Shown here: piece after piece, positions 15,611 through 24,417 of the stretch
How positions within the stretch are numbered: position 1 is the first letter of the stretch
How the letters are laid out: each line of letters opens with the position of its first letter
DNA from: Dactylosporangium sucinum
GTDB lineage: Bacteria > Actinomycetota > Actinomycetes > Mycobacteriales > Micromonosporaceae
Length of the DNA stretch: 35,203 bases
Reading direction: 5' to 3'
Assembly: GCF_014647515.1 (NCBI RefSeq)
Contig: NZ_BMPI01000099.1
Span: 1-35,203, forward strand
Position numbers and translations under genes: made by a program
The notes under the pieces: generated by a model
Told to the model about the DNA's origin: nothing
Databases searched by the model: none
What the model saw: only the letters and a program-made list of their open reading frames with translations

Positions 15611-17146
15611 TCAGCGGGCCGAGACGGTACCCGCGCTGTTGATCATCATGAGCTTGAGCTGGCCGCCGTCCATGTACGTCTGAGCGGGCGTCAGGTACCC
15701 GTCGCTGGAGGTGGCGGTCGCCCGGTTGAACGTCTCCTGGAAGTGCGGGATGTACCCGGTCTCGCTACGGAAGTTCGTCAGCGTCGCGGTCGACTCCGTC
15801 CAGTGGTACATGTTGGTCTGCCACTTCGGGAAGTAGTAGCCGGGCACATCCGGCTCGCCGGGATCCCGCGTCGGGGAGACCAGCCAGTCGTCCACGCCGT
15901 CGCCGTCGACGTCGGCGATGTCCCAGAGGAACTGGTCCTTGATGGCGTACCGGTCGGTCGTCGCGCCGGGATCGGAGATGTGCAGGTACCAGTGCCCGCC
16001 GCTGTAGACGTTGTACGCGATCCGGGACGTGCCTCCGGTACGGACGAACGGATTCGCCGGGTACGACACCCGGTTCTCGTACTTGTTGCCGTCGCTGTTG
16101 TCGTGTGCGTACGAGTAGAACCGGTCGTCGATCGTGTTGCCGCCGAGACTGTAGACTGAGACGTGCCGTTCGATGCCGCCCCACGGGTCGCGGCTCATCG
16201 TGCCGGAGAGCCGGTCCAGGTACAGGGAATAGTTACTGGTGCCGGCGACCAGCACCACCTTGTCGGCGTTGCCGGGGTCGACGGCGACGACGCCGTAGTT
16301 ACGCCCGGCGATGTCCGTACGGCCACCGGTCAGGTAGGGCCGGTCCGCGACGAGCTGGCTCGCGCTCAACGCACCGACCGCATACTGCACGACCCGTCCC
16401 GACGTCCAGAACACGAGCCGCTGCTGCCCCGACACGCTGGTGATGAGCCCGTTGGCGACGTGGGAGTTGGTGATGTACTTCGTCCCGGTCGGGTAGGTGT
16501 TCAGCTGCGCGTTGGTGTACGTCCCGTCGTACGACGACGTCGACGGGAAGTAGAGCGCCCCGTCCGTGGTGAACGAGGTGCCGTTGAAGCCGAAGAACCA
16601 GGAGGTGCCGGCGTAGTACGGCGACACCGCGATCTTGCTCGTCGTGCCGCCCCACAGCACACCCATCTCGGTCCACTGGCGGGTCGGGTAGATCGTGCTG
16701 CCGAAGTTCCAGCAGAGGTCGGTGAGCGGGGACAGGGGCGTCTGCCGCACCCCGGTCCGTCCACTGTAGAAGTACAGCGTCGTGGTCTGCTCCGGGGTGG
16801 TGCCACACATGTTGCCGGTCAGCGCGGAAACCACGACGAACACGTCGGGCCATCCGTCGCTGTCGTAGTCGAACCCGCCGTACGGGCCGTATCCGGTGGT
16901 GCTCGCCGTCCACAGCTGAGTGCCGGACTGGTCGACGGCGCGCAGCGTGCCGCCGGTGAGCTCGAATCCGACGGCACTGACCGTCGTGCTGCCGGTCACC
17001 TTGTTGACCGGCAGCACCGCGCCGCCGGAGAGGACGATGACATTGCCTACTGCGGGCGGGTTCGCCGCCGCCGGTGCCGCGCCGGCGAGGCCGGCGGCTG
17101 CCGCCACCACGAGACAGGTTGAGAGATGGAAGACGAGTCGGCGCAT
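15611..17146 (-). CDS. Secreted FG-GAP/VCBS-repeat protein of unknown function
   Basis: A 511-residue protein with a signal peptide (about residues 1-28, hydrophobic C-L-V-V-A-A-A-A-G-L-A-G, cleavage after A-P-A-A-A). The body is rich in aromatic and beta-strand sequence, with calcium-loop motifs of FG-GAP type: D-Y-D-S-D-G-W-P-D near residues 93-101 and D-V-D-G-D-G-V-D-D near 405-415. These indicate a beta-propeller-like extracellular protein. No catalytic residues are recognisable. The ATG at 17146 has AAGGAG 6 bases upstream and lies 21 bases after the oxidoreductase stop. It is the last gene of the ABC-importer operon, so it may bind or present the operon's substrate outside the cell; that is inference. 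Confidence 0.8.
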   Translation of the reverse strand: MRRLVFHLSTCLVVAAAAGLAGAAPAAANPPAVGNVIVLSGGAVLPVNKVTGSTTVSAVGFELTGGTLRAVDQSGTQLWTASTTGYGPYGGFDYDSDGWPDVFVVVSALTGNMCGTTPEQTTTLYFYSGRTGVRQTPLSPLTDLCWNFGSTIYPTRQWTEMGVLWGGTTSKIAVSPYYAGTSWFFGFNGTSFTTDGALYFPSTSSYDGTYTNAQLNTYPTGTKYITNSHVANGLITSVSGQQRLVFWTSGRVVQYAVGALSASQLVADRPYLTGGRTDIAGRNYGVVAVDPGNADKVVLVAGTSNYSLYLDRLSGTMSRDPWGGIERHVSVYSLGGNTIDDRFYSYAHDNSDGNKYENRVSYPANPFVRTGGTSRIAYNVYSGGHWYLHISDPGATTDRYAIKDQFLWDIADVDGDGVDDWLVSPTRDPGEPDVPGYYFPKWQTNMYHWTESTATLTNFRSETGYIPHFQETFNRATATSSDGYLTPAQTYMDGGQLKLMMINSAGTVSAR

Positions 17147-17167
17147 ACGAACTCCTTGTCTTCTCGG

Positions 17168-18103
17168 TTACGAGGCGTGCTCCAAGGCGTCAAGCACCCG
17201 CATCGCCGGCAGCACGTCTGCCACCGTGCAGCGCGGGGTGCGACCCTCGGCGACGGCGGCGAGGAAATCAGCGTCCTGCGCCTCGATCGCCGCGTCCTGG
17301 GTGGCCGCCACACCGGCCGAGTCGACGATGACGCCGTCGGGCCCGTAGAGGCGGCCGTCGTTGATGTGCAACGTCTGGTCCTCCGCGATCAGCACGTAGT
17401 CGCTGACCGGTTCGCGGGAGTGGTACGACAGCGACAGCGTGGCCATGTCACCGGACGGGGTGACGAGCACCGCGCCGACGTCCATCGGGCCGCCGCTGCC
17501 GGGCCAGTCCGGGCCGCAGCCGCCGTACACCTTGGCCTCGGTCGCGTCGAGCAGCCACAGTGCCGTGTCCGCGAGGTGCGCGCCGTGGTGCCAGAGCACG
17601 CTGTCGGTCCAGTCCCGGGTCCGCCCGGTCCAGCCGACGTTGCTCTGCCGCAGCTGCAGCGAGCGCGCGATGATGTGGCGCAGCCGCAGCTCCCCGCGCT
17701 CCACGCGGGCGCGGACCTCCAGGTGCGGCGCCCAGAACCGCAGCGTGTGGCCCATCGCCGCATGCCGGCCGGTCTCCGCGGCGACCCGCGCCACCAGCTC
17801 GGCCTCCGCGAGCGAGACACCGGCCGGGATCTCGCACAGCACGTGCTTGCCGGCGCGCAGCGCGGCGACGCTCAACGCGGCGTGGACCGGGCTCGGCGCG
17901 GCGACGATGACCGCGTCGACGTCGTCGTCCGCCAGCAGCTCGTCGGTGTCCACATAGGAGCGTGGAATGTCCTGCCCGGCGGAGAACTCGGCGTTCTCCT
18001 CGGGTTTCGGGCCCGCCACCGCCACGACCCGGCCACCGGCGGCCCGGACCGCCCGGGCGTGACAGGCGCCGATCGCGCCCGGGCCGAGGATTCCTACACC
18101 CAT
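17168..18103 (-). CDS. Gfo/Idh/MocA family oxidoreductase, LigC-like branch
   Basis: A 311-residue NAD(P)-dependent oxidoreductase. The Rossmann start is G-P-G-A-I-G at about 7-12. The place normally occupied by the family's E-K-P motif reads C-E-I-P (residues 90-93), so the usual catalytic or substrate-binding lysine is an isoleucine. The later motif D-W-T-D-S-V-L-W-H-H-G-A-H (165-176) resembles 4-carboxy-2-hydroxymuconate semialdehyde dehydrogenase (LigC), which, as I recall, also lacks the lysine. The ATG at 18103 has GGGAGG 6 bases upstream and overlaps the amidohydrolase end by 10 bases. The pairing with an amidohydrolase recalls aromatic ring-fission pathways, but the rest of the operon does not. 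Confidence 0.85.
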   Translation of the reverse strand: MGVGILGPGAIGACHARAVRAAGGRVVAVAGPKPEENAEFSAGQDIPRSYVDTDELLADDDVDAVIVAAPSPVHAALSVAALRAGKHVLCEIPAGVSLAEAELVARVAAETGRHAAMGHTLRFWAPHLEVRARVERGELRLRHIIARSLQLRQSNVGWTGRTRDWTDSVLWHHGAHLADTALWLLDATEAKVYGGCGPDWPGSGGPMDVGAVLVTPSGDMATLSLSYHSREPVSDYVLIAEDQTLHINDGRLYGPDGVIVDSAGVAATQDAAIEAQDADFLAAVAEGRTPRCTVADVLPAMRVLDALEHAS

Positions 18104-18882
18104 GAAACCCTCCCGAGGATCGTGGCGGCGCTGCGGCCGAGCACCCGGTCCCGCTCGTCCGGACCGAGGAACGTCATGTGGTCGGTCACGTGCGCGACGG
18201 CGGCGGCGTAGTCGGCGTCCGTACCGCCGGCCCGGTTCCAGTCGCCGCTCCACATGAGACGGTCGGCGCCGAAGGCGGCCAGGCACATCCGCAGGTACGG
18301 TACGGCGTCCGGGTAGGGGTACGGGGTGGCGGCGTTGAGGAAGAAGCCCGACCACGAGGCCGACGTGTTCGGCCGCTCGGCCAGCCGCAGGAACCGCCGG
18401 AACCCCGGGTACGGGGCGGGATCGTCGGCGAACCGCAGCCACCCGAGATGCTCCAGCCGGAAGTGCACGCCCGGGTGGTGGTCCACCACGTCGAGGAACG
18501 TGTCGTCGACGACGTCGGTGAACGGGCCGGTGACGCTCGCCGTCAGGCCGTGGGCGTCCATCGCCTTCCAGACGTCGCCACGCACCCGCGCCGGCAGGCG
18601 GACCCCGCCGAGCACCCCTCGCCGCGCCAACTCGTCGATCTGCCGCGGTGCCGCGGGGTCGTCCGGGTCCACCAGCCCGATCCCGGTGAACACCTCGGGA
18701 TCCTCCTGGACGACCCGCTCCAGGTAGGCATTGTCGGCGTTGCCGAGGTACTGCACGAGCACGGCCCGGTCGATGCAGCACCGGCGCATGCTGTCCCGGT
18801 AGTCCTCGACCGGACGGTACTTGGTGAGGCCGACGTGGACGTGACAGTCGACGATCCCGGCCGCGGCGCCCGGCTCACGCAT
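18094..18882 (-). CDS. Amidohydrolase family protein (COG3618-like)
   Basis: A 262-residue metal-dependent hydrolase of the amidohydrolase-2 type, which includes lactonases and 2-pyrone-4,6-dicarboxylate hydrolase. Metal-site residues are visible: the H-x-H pair His14/His16 in V-D-C-H-V-H, a conserved histidine at 145 (L-E-H-L-G) and Asp214 in M-W-S-G-D-W-N at the end of the barrel. Length is typical of the smaller members. The ATG at 18882 overlaps the preceding gene by 8 bases; the end overlaps the oxidoreductase by 10. Probable chemistry is hydrolysis of a lactone or amide ring made by the neighbouring dehydrogenases. The substrate is unknown. Confidence 0.85.
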   Translation of the reverse strand: MREPGAAAGIVDCHVHVGLTKYRPVEDYRDSMRRCCIDRAVLVQYLGNADNAYLERVVQEDPEVFTGIGLVDPDDPAAPRQIDELARRGVLGGVRLPARVRGDVWKAMDAHGLTASVTGPFTDVVDDTFLDVVDHHPGVHFRLEHLGWLRFADDPAPYPGFRRFLRLAERPNTSASWSGFFLNAATPYPYPDAVPYLRMCLAAFGADRLMWSGDWNRAGGTDADYAAAVAHVTDHMTFLGPDERDRVLGRSAATILGRVSWV

Positions 18883-19618
18883 CGCCGGGCACCAGGCGGG
18901 CGCAGGACGCGATGAACTCCTCCGACGTGGCCGTGTACCCGACGTTCGACTCGATGTACCGGATCGCCAGCAGGTTGGCGAGCTCACCATCGCGGGTCTC
19001 CGGGTACTCGAACGTGCGCACACAGTCGCGCAGCACGATGACGCGGTACCCGCGGTACATCGCCTCGGTGACCGTGTTGCCGAGGCAGATCCGGCTGTCG
19101 AAGCCGACCACCACGAGATCCTTGACGTCGCGCGCCCGCAGCGTGGAGTCCAGCGTGGTCTCGTAGAAGCCGCTGTACATCTGCTTGCGGATCAGCGGCT
19201 CGCCCGGGCCGGGCGCGACGACGTCGGAGTAGGCCAGGACGTCGTTGGGCTCCCGCCAGGCTTCCAGCACGTCCACGTCGCAGGTACGCATGGAGAGGTT
19301 GCGCCACTCGGTGCTCTCGGCGAGGCCGGGCGAGAGGTGGTTGGTGACGTGGACGACCGGCAGGCCGGCCCGGCGGGCGGCGTCACGGGCCGGCACGATG
19401 TGCTCGCGGACGATCCGCCTGATCACCGGGTCGGGCGTGTAGATGCCGGTCCGCCCCTCCCCCGCGTCGTCATCGTCGTCGAAGCCGCGGCCGTACGCGT
19501 CGACGATGAGAAAGCCGGTGCGCGCCGGGTCCAGCTCCAACTGCTCCTCGGCGTGCCCGAGCGGGTTGTCGAAGGACGGGTGGAGCCGGTAGTACCGGCC
19601 GGGCAGGGTCAGCATCAT
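18875..19618 (-). CDS. Isochorismatase-like cysteine hydrolase
   Basis: A 247-residue hydrolase of the isochorismatase/nicotinamidase/RutB fold. The catalytic triad is visible: Asp40 (L-I-V-D-A-Y), Lys145 (I-R-K-Q-M-Y-S-G-F-Y-E-T-T) and Cys178 (S-R-I-C-L-G-N-T). The K-x4-G-F-x-x-T segment is typical of N-carbamoyl or ureido hydrolases. An unusual acidic run (D-D-D-D-D) follows the catalytic aspartate, close to the expected metal- or substrate-binding area. The ATG at 19618 overlaps the upstream stop as ATGA; a second ATG directly follows. Amide or carbamoyl hydrolysis of an imported compound is the likely role. Confidence 0.87.
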   Translation of the reverse strand: MMLTLPGRYYRLHPSFDNPLGHAEEQLELDPARTGFLIVDAYGRGFDDDDDAGEGRTGIYTPDPVIRRIVREHIVPARDAARRAGLPVVHVTNHLSPGLAESTEWRNLSMRTCDVDVLEAWREPNDVLAYSDVVAPGPGEPLIRKQMYSGFYETTLDSTLRARDVKDLVVVGFDSRICLGNTVTEAMYRGYRVIVLRDCVRTFEYPETRDGELANLLAIRYIESNVGYTATSEEFIASCARLVPGDA

Positions 19619-20490
19619 TGCGTGCCTCTACTGTTCCTGGTCGTCGTGATGAGGGCCTGCGTGCCGCGGTCGCCGCCGAGCGCGTCGACGACCGCCTGGC
19701 ACAGCGCGTACACCTGGGCCGTTCCCGGCAGCTCGCGGGCGTCGCCGACCTCGTCGAGGGCCAGCCGGAGGTCCTTGGCCAGGTGCGCCACCTTGAACCC
19801 GGGCTCCAGGTCGCCCGCGGCGAGGCGGGTCCAGGCGAAGTCGAGCAGCGGCGAGCCGGCCACCCCGACCCGCAGCGACTCCAGCACCCGGTCGGGCTCC
19901 AGCCCGGCCGCCTCGGCCGCGGCGAACGCCTCGCAGACGCCCTGCGTCACGTTCGCCACCAGCGCCTGGTTGACCAGCTTGGCCGCCTGGCCGCTGCCGG
20001 CGGGGCCGTGGTGCACCACGGTCGTGCCGAGCACGGCGAGCAGCGGCTGGATCCGGGCGAGCGCGTCGGCGTCGCCCCCCACGAAGATGGACAAAGTGCC
20101 GCCGCGCGCTCCGGCCGGGCCTCCGCTCACCGGAGCGTCCAGTACCGCGGCGAGCGGCCCGCCGGCGGCGACTTCCGCCAGGCGGCGGGCCAGCCCGGGC
20201 GACGAGGTGGACATGTCGATCGCGATCGTGCCGGGCGCGGCGACGGCGACAATGCCGTCCGGCGCCTCGTACGCCGCCGCCACGTCCTGCGGGTACGACA
20301 GCATCGTGACGACCACGTCCCGGTCCCGGGCCGCCTCGGCGACGGAGCCGGCCCACTCGGCGCCGAGGGCGAGCAGCGGCTCCGCCTTGGCGCGGGTCCG
20401 GTTGTGCACGCCGACCTGGTGCCCGGCCTCGATCAGGCGGGCCGCCATCGGCGCCCCCATCAGGCCCGTACCGATCCAGCCGATCCTCAT
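19615..20490 (-). CDS. Beta-hydroxyacid dehydrogenase (3-hydroxyisobutyrate dehydrogenase-like)
   Basis: A 291-residue NAD(P)-dependent dehydrogenase of the family containing 3-hydroxyisobutyrate dehydrogenase and tartronate semialdehyde reductase. It has the N-terminal G-x-G-x-x-G (G-T-G-L-M-G, 7-12), the substrate motif D-A-P-V-S-G-G-P-A-G-A (118-128) and the catalytic lysine Lys171 in G-S-G-Q-A-A-K-L-V-N-Q. Length is normal. The ATG at 20490 overlaps the ATPase stop, with GGGAGGAG upstream. It probably reduces or oxidises a short hydroxyacid or semialdehyde released in this pathway, for example after an aldolase step. Confidence 0.88.
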   Translation of the reverse strand: MRIGWIGTGLMGAPMAARLIEAGHQVGVHNRTRAKAEPLLALGAEWAGSVAEAARDRDVVVTMLSYPQDVAAAYEAPDGIVAVAAPGTIAIDMSTSSPGLARRLAEVAAGGPLAAVLDAPVSGGPAGARGGTLSIFVGGDADALARIQPLLAVLGTTVVHHGPAGSGQAAKLVNQALVANVTQGVCEAFAAAEAAGLEPDRVLESLRVGVAGSPLLDFAWTRLAAGDLEPGFKVAHLAKDLRLALDEVGDARELPGTAQVYALCQAVVDALGGDRGTQALITTTRNSRGTQ

Positions 20491-21530
20491 ACGACTCCTC
20501 CCGCAACTCCTCCGGCGACGGTGTCCGCGTCGATGGTCCGGTCGTCGGGCGGCGTGTCCCCGAAGTGGCAGGCGGCGAGGCCGCCGCCGGTGACCGGGCG
20601 CAGCAGCGGCCGCTCCTGCGTGCACCTGGCCGGCCGGCCCAGCTCCCGCCACAGCTGGCAGCGTGGTGCGAAGTGGCAGCCGGTCGGGGCCGGGCCGGAG
20701 TCGGAGATCTCGCCGCGGATCACGTCGCGGGTGAAGCCGCCGCCGGGGCGGAAGGCCGGTATCGAACCGACCAGCGCCCGCGTGTACGGGTGCACCGGGT
20801 TTTCCAGCAGCGTCCGCCGCGGCCCGATCTCGACCAGCCGGCCTAGGTACAGCACGGCGATCCGCTCGCACAGGAAGTACACGGCACGCAGGTCGTGGCT
20901 GATGAACAGCATCGAGAGCCCCAGGTCCCGGCGCAGGTCGGCGAAGAGGTTCAGCACCTGGGCCTGCACCGAGACGTCCAGCGCCGACACCGGCTCGTCG
21001 GCCACCACGAGCGCGGGCTCGAGGGCCAGCGCGCGGGCGATGCCGATGCGCTGCCGCTGCCCGCCGCTGAACTGCTGCGGGTACCGGTCGAGCATCTCCG
21101 GGCTGAGACCGACCCGCCGCATGAGGTCACCGATGCGCTCATCGAGCTCCCGGCCCGACGCCAGGCCGTGGATCTGGAAACCGTCGGCGAGGACCGACCG
21201 CACGGTACGCCGGGGATTGAACGCGCCCTGGGTGTTCTGGAAAATCATCTGGACGTCGCGGCGGTACTCCAGCAGCCCCCGGCCCGCGAGCCGGCGTACG
21301 TCCTGCCCGCGCACCTCGACGCGGCCCGCGGTCGGCTCCTCGAGCCGGACGATGAGCCGGCCGATCGTCGTCTTGCCGGAGCCGCTCTCGCCGACCAGGC
21401 CCAGCGCCTCGCCGGGGTGCACGTCGAAGGAGACGTCGTCGACCGCTCGGACGACCGGCCGGGAGGCGCCGACGCCACGCCCGTGGAACTCCTTCACCAG
21501 CCCTTGCACCGACAGCAGCGGCTCGGTCAT
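20487..21530 (-). CDS. ABC importer ATPase, DppF/OppF type
   Basis: A 347-residue ATP-binding subunit. Walker A is G-E-S-G-S-G-K-T at 47-54, the signature is F-S-G-G-Q-R-Q-R and Walker B is L-V-V-A-D-E-P-V-S-A-L-D, followed by the switch histidine in F-I-S-H-D-L. The C-terminal oligopeptide-type extension has C-H-F-A-P-R-C. It pairs with the DppD-like ATPase immediately upstream (4-base overlap). The complete importer (binding protein, two permeases, two ATPases) is of the peptide/opine/nickel class. Such systems also carry oligosaccharides and antibiotics-like conjugates, so 'peptide' should not be taken as the substrate. Confidence 0.93.
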   Translation of the reverse strand: MTEPLLSVQGLVKEFHGRGVGASRPVVRAVDDVSFDVHPGEALGLVGESGSGKTTIGRLIVRLEEPTAGRVEVRGQDVRRLAGRGLLEYRRDVQMIFQNTQGAFNPRRTVRSVLADGFQIHGLASGRELDERIGDLMRRVGLSPEMLDRYPQQFSGGQRQRIGIARALALEPALVVADEPVSALDVSVQAQVLNLFADLRRDLGLSMLFISHDLRAVYFLCERIAVLYLGRLVEIGPRRTLLENPVHPYTRALVGSIPAFRPGGGFTRDVIRGEISDSGPAPTGCHFAPRCQLWRELGRPARCTQERPLLRPVTGGGLAACHFGDTPPDDRTIDADTVAGGVAGGVV

Positions 21531-22537
21531 GCGTCCTCCGCTTCACTGAAGTGGCAGCGGCTGCGCCGGCCGTCGGCGACGGACACGAGCGGCGGCGCCT
21601 TCGAGGTGCACTCGGACGGGTTGCCCATCGACGCGCGCAGCGCGCACCGCTCGGCGAACCGGCAACCGGCGGGCCAGGCCCGCGGATCCGGCGGCGAGCC
21701 CGGGATCGTGGTCAGCCGTTCGGGTGGCTCGCCACCGAGCGGCGGGACGGCGGCCAGCAGCGCCCGGGTGTACGGGTGGGCCGGTGCGGTGCACACGTCG
21801 ACGACGGGGCCCGACTCGACGATCTGGCCGGCGTACATGACGAGCACCCGGTCGCAGATCTCCGCCACGGTGGTCATGTCGTGCGTGACGAACAGGATGC
21901 TGGTGCCCGACTGCTCCCGCACGTCCAGCAGGAGCCGCAGGATCTGCGCCTGGATGGTGACGTCCAGCGCGGTGGTCGGCTCGTCGGCGATGAGCAGGTC
22001 CGGTCCGAGCTGTACGCCCATCGCGACCGCGACCCGCTGCTGCATCCCGCCGGACAGCTCGTGGGGGAAGCGGCGCGCCTGGTCCGCCGGGCGGGGCAGG
22101 CCGACCCGGCCGAGGATGTCGAGGATCCGGCCCTGCCGCTCGGCACGCGGCAGTTCGGGCAGGTGCGCGGAGAGCCCTTCCCCGACCTGTACGCCGATGC
22201 GGGCCACCGGGTTGAGTGCGGCCCCGGCGTCGGACGGGATGAGCGCCATCTGCCGGCCGCGCAGGCTCGCCAGCTCCCGCTGGCGGGCATCGCGCAGTTC
22301 CTTGCCGCGCAGGCGCACCGAGCCGGCGACGATCCGGCCGGGCCGGGGTACGAGACCGAGCAGCGCGAGCATCGTCACGCTCTTGCCGCTGCCCGATTCG
22401 CCGACCATGCCGACGATCTCGCCCGCCCGTACGTTCAGGTCGACGCTGTCGACGGCGCGCGCGACGCCGCCACCGAGGGAGAACTCCACCGTCAGGCCGC
22501 TGACCTCCAGCACGGCCGCGGCGTCGGCGGCGGTCAC
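21527..22537 (-). CDS. ABC importer ATPase, DppD/OppD type
   Basis: A 336-residue ATP-binding subunit with Walker A G-E-S-G-S-G-K-S at 46-53, signature L-S-G-G-M-Q-Q-R, Walker B L-L-I-A-D-E-P-T-T-A-L-D and switch histidine in F-V-T-H-D-M. The cysteine-bearing C-terminal region (A-G-C-R-F-A-E-R-C) is typical of oligopeptide-type ATPases. The GTG at 22537 overlaps the permease stop as GTGA; the long open frame further upstream is a shadow of the permease. Strong coupling with its neighbours supports one complex. Confidence 0.92.
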   Translation of the reverse strand: MTAADAAAVLEVSGLTVEFSLGGGVARAVDSVDLNVRAGEIVGMVGESGSGKSVTMLALLGLVPRPGRIVAGSVRLRGKELRDARQRELASLRGRQMALIPSDAGAALNPVARIGVQVGEGLSAHLPELPRAERQGRILDILGRVGLPRPADQARRFPHELSGGMQQRVAVAMGVQLGPDLLIADEPTTALDVTIQAQILRLLLDVREQSGTSILFVTHDMTTVAEICDRVLVMYAGQIVESGPVVDVCTAPAHPYTRALLAAVPPLGGEPPERLTTIPGSPPDPRAWPAGCRFAERCALRASMGNPSECTSKAPPLVSVADGRRSRCHFSEAEDA

Positions 22538-23397
22538 GACACTCTCCGCTCGTCGAGCCGGTCGCGCAGCGCGTCGGAGAGGAGGTTGATGGCGAACACC
22601 GCGACCACGATCGGCACGCTGGCGACGAGCGCGAGCTCGGGATGGGACAGCATGAACTCGCGGCTCTCCGCCAGGCGCGATCCCCACGACGCCTGCGGCG
22701 GTTGCACGCCGAGCCCGAGGAAGCCCAGCGCCGCCTCGTCGAGGATGGCGAACCCGAGCAGCACGGTCGTCTGCACCAGGACCAGCGGCGTCAGGCCGGT
22801 CAGGATGTCGGTGCGGATGACGCGGAGCCGGGACGCGCCGAGCACCCGGGCCGCGTCGACGTAGGGCCGGGACCGGATGCCCACCACGGCCGAGCGGACG
22901 AGCCGGGTGTAGAACGGCCAGTACGAGAGTCCGAGCGCGAGCACGGTCGTGGTCAGCGAGGCGCCGAAGAGCCCGACCACCCCGATCGCGACCAGCAGCG
23001 AGGGGATCGCGAAGAACAGGTCGACGATCCGGGTGACGACCAGGTCCAGCCAGCCGCCGAGAAATCCGGTCAGCACGCCGAGCGGGATCGCGATGGCCGA
23101 GGCGATGGCGACGGCGCCGAGCGCGATGAGTGCGGTGGACCGGGCGCCGTGCGCGATCCGGCTGGCTACGTCGCGGCCGAGCTCGTCGGTGCCCAGCCAG
23201 TGTGCCGCGCCCGGCCCGGCGAACCGGTTGTCGATGTTGATGGCGTACGGATCCTTGCCGACCAGCCACGGCCCGAGCAGGATCGTGAGCACCACCAGCA
23301 GGCCGAGCGCGGCGCCGACGACGGTCCGCAGTGGCGCCCTGCGCCGTGCCGCGACCCGGGGCTGCTCGACGAGGACCGCTGCGGCCGGGGCCGTCAT
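22534..23397 (-). CDS. ABC importer permease, DppC/OppC type
   Basis: A 287-residue inner-membrane permease. The first membrane segment (V-G-A-A-L-G-L-L-V-V-L-T-I-L-L) is followed by a periplasmic stretch ending H-W-L-G-T-D-E-L-G-R-D, the hallmark of DppC-type permeases. Further membrane segments and the cytoplasmic EAA-type loop (A-A-R-V-L-G-A-S-R-L-R-V-I) contact the ATPase. The ATG at 23397 overlaps the DppB stop as ATGA. Confidence 0.93.
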   Translation of the reverse strand: MTAPAAAVLVEQPRVAARRRAPLRTVVGAALGLLVVLTILLGPWLVGKDPYAINIDNRFAGPGAAHWLGTDELGRDVASRIAHGARSTALIALGAVAIASAIAIPLGVLTGFLGGWLDLVVTRIVDLFFAIPSLLVAIGVVGLFGASLTTTVLALGLSYWPFYTRLVRSAVVGIRSRPYVDAARVLGASRLRVIRTDILTGLTPLVLVQTTVLLGFAILDEAALGFLGLGVQPPQASWGSRLAESREFMLSHPELALVASVPIVVAVFAINLLSDALRDRLDERRVS

Positions 23398-24338
23398 GAC
23401 AGCCGCACCCGGGGATCGAGCAGGCCCTGCGCCAGCTCGCCGGCCAGATTGACCACGATGAACAGGGCGCCGTAGATGAGCACCAGCGCCTGCACCATCG
23501 CGTAGTCCCGTTCGGTGACCGCGCCGACCACCAACCGGCCCATGCCGGGCCAGTTGAACAGCGCCTCCACCACGATCGAGCCGGCGATCAGCGAGGCGAT
23601 CGTCAAGCCGAGCGCGGCGACCAGCGAGGGCAGCGCGTTGCGCAGCACGTATCCGATGGAGATCTTCCTTTGTGCCAGGCCCTTCGCGCGGGCGAACGGA
23701 ACGAACGGCTCCTGGGCGACCTCGACCACTGCGGACCTGGTCAGCCTGGCCAGGTACGGACTGATCGCGAGGCCGAGCGTCAACGCCGGCAGCAGGGTCA
23801 GCCGCAGGCTCTGCGCCGGGTCGTCGGCGAACGGCACGTAGCCCTGCGACGGCACCAGCCGCAGCTTCAGCGCCAGCAGCAGCATGAGGAGCGTGCCCAG
23901 GAAGAACGCCGGCACCGCGAGCCCGAACAGCGTCGCGGACGTGATCATCGAGTCGAGCCGCGAGCCGGGGCGCATGCCGGCGGCGACCCCGGCCGGGATC
24001 GCGATCAGCAGTGTCACCAGGAGCGCGGCGCCGGCCAGCTGCAGGGTGGCCGGGATGCGGTCCACGATGATCGTGCTGATTGGCATCTGGGAGCGGAAGG
24101 AGACGCCGAGATCGCCGTGGACCATCCCGGTCAGCCAGTCCCCGTACTGGTTGAGCAGCGGCCGGTCCAGGCCGAAGCGTTCGCGCAGCTGCGCCACCAC
24201 CGTGGGATTGCTGTTCACGCCGAGCATCGCGGTGATGGGGTCGCCCGGAATCAGCCGGACGTAGCCGAACGAGAGCACGGAGAGCCCGAAGAGCAAAGGA
24301 ACCGCGAGCAGGATCCTTCGTATCGCGTACCGGAGCAT
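23394..24338 (-). CDS. ABC importer permease, DppB/OppB type
   Basis: A 314-residue permease beginning M-L-R-Y-A-I-R-R-I-L-L-A-V-P-L-L, the standard DppB start. It has the family block R-F-G-L-D-R-P-L-L-N-Q-Y and the EAA loop R-A-K-G-L-A-Q-R-K-I, followed by V-L-R-N-A-L. About six membrane segments are seen. A hairpin separates it from the binding-protein gene upstream, so it is probably made in smaller amounts than the binding protein, as is usual. Confidence 0.93.
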   Translation of the reverse strand: MLRYAIRRILLAVPLLFGLSVLSFGYVRLIPGDPITAMLGVNSNPTVVAQLRERFGLDRPLLNQYGDWLTGMVHGDLGVSFRSQMPISTIIVDRIPATLQLAGAALLVTLLIAIPAGVAAGMRPGSRLDSMITSATLFGLAVPAFFLGTLLMLLLALKLRLVPSQGYVPFADDPAQSLRLTLLPALTLGLAISPYLARLTRSAVVEVAQEPFVPFARAKGLAQRKISIGYVLRNALPSLVAALGLTIASLIAGSIVVEALFNWPGMGRLVVGAVTERDYAMVQALVLIYGALFIVVNLAGELAQGLLDPRVRLS

Positions 24339-24362
24339 CGCCCCCTCCTCCCAGGGATCGAG

Positions 24363-24403
24363 GGATCGGTGGTGCCGGCGCCGGTGCCGGTCACCACCGA
24401 TCC
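24363..24403 (-). terminator. Intra-operon hairpin between binding-protein and permease genes
   Basis: A perfect 12-base inverted repeat (GGATCGGTGGTG at 24363-24374 and CACCACCGATCC at 24392-24403) has a GC-rich loop that can itself pair. It lies directly after the binding-protein stop and before the permease start. Such hairpins typically let part of the transcription pass while stabilising the binding-protein message. Confidence 0.65.
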
Positions 24404-24417
24404 GTCACGAGACCGGA

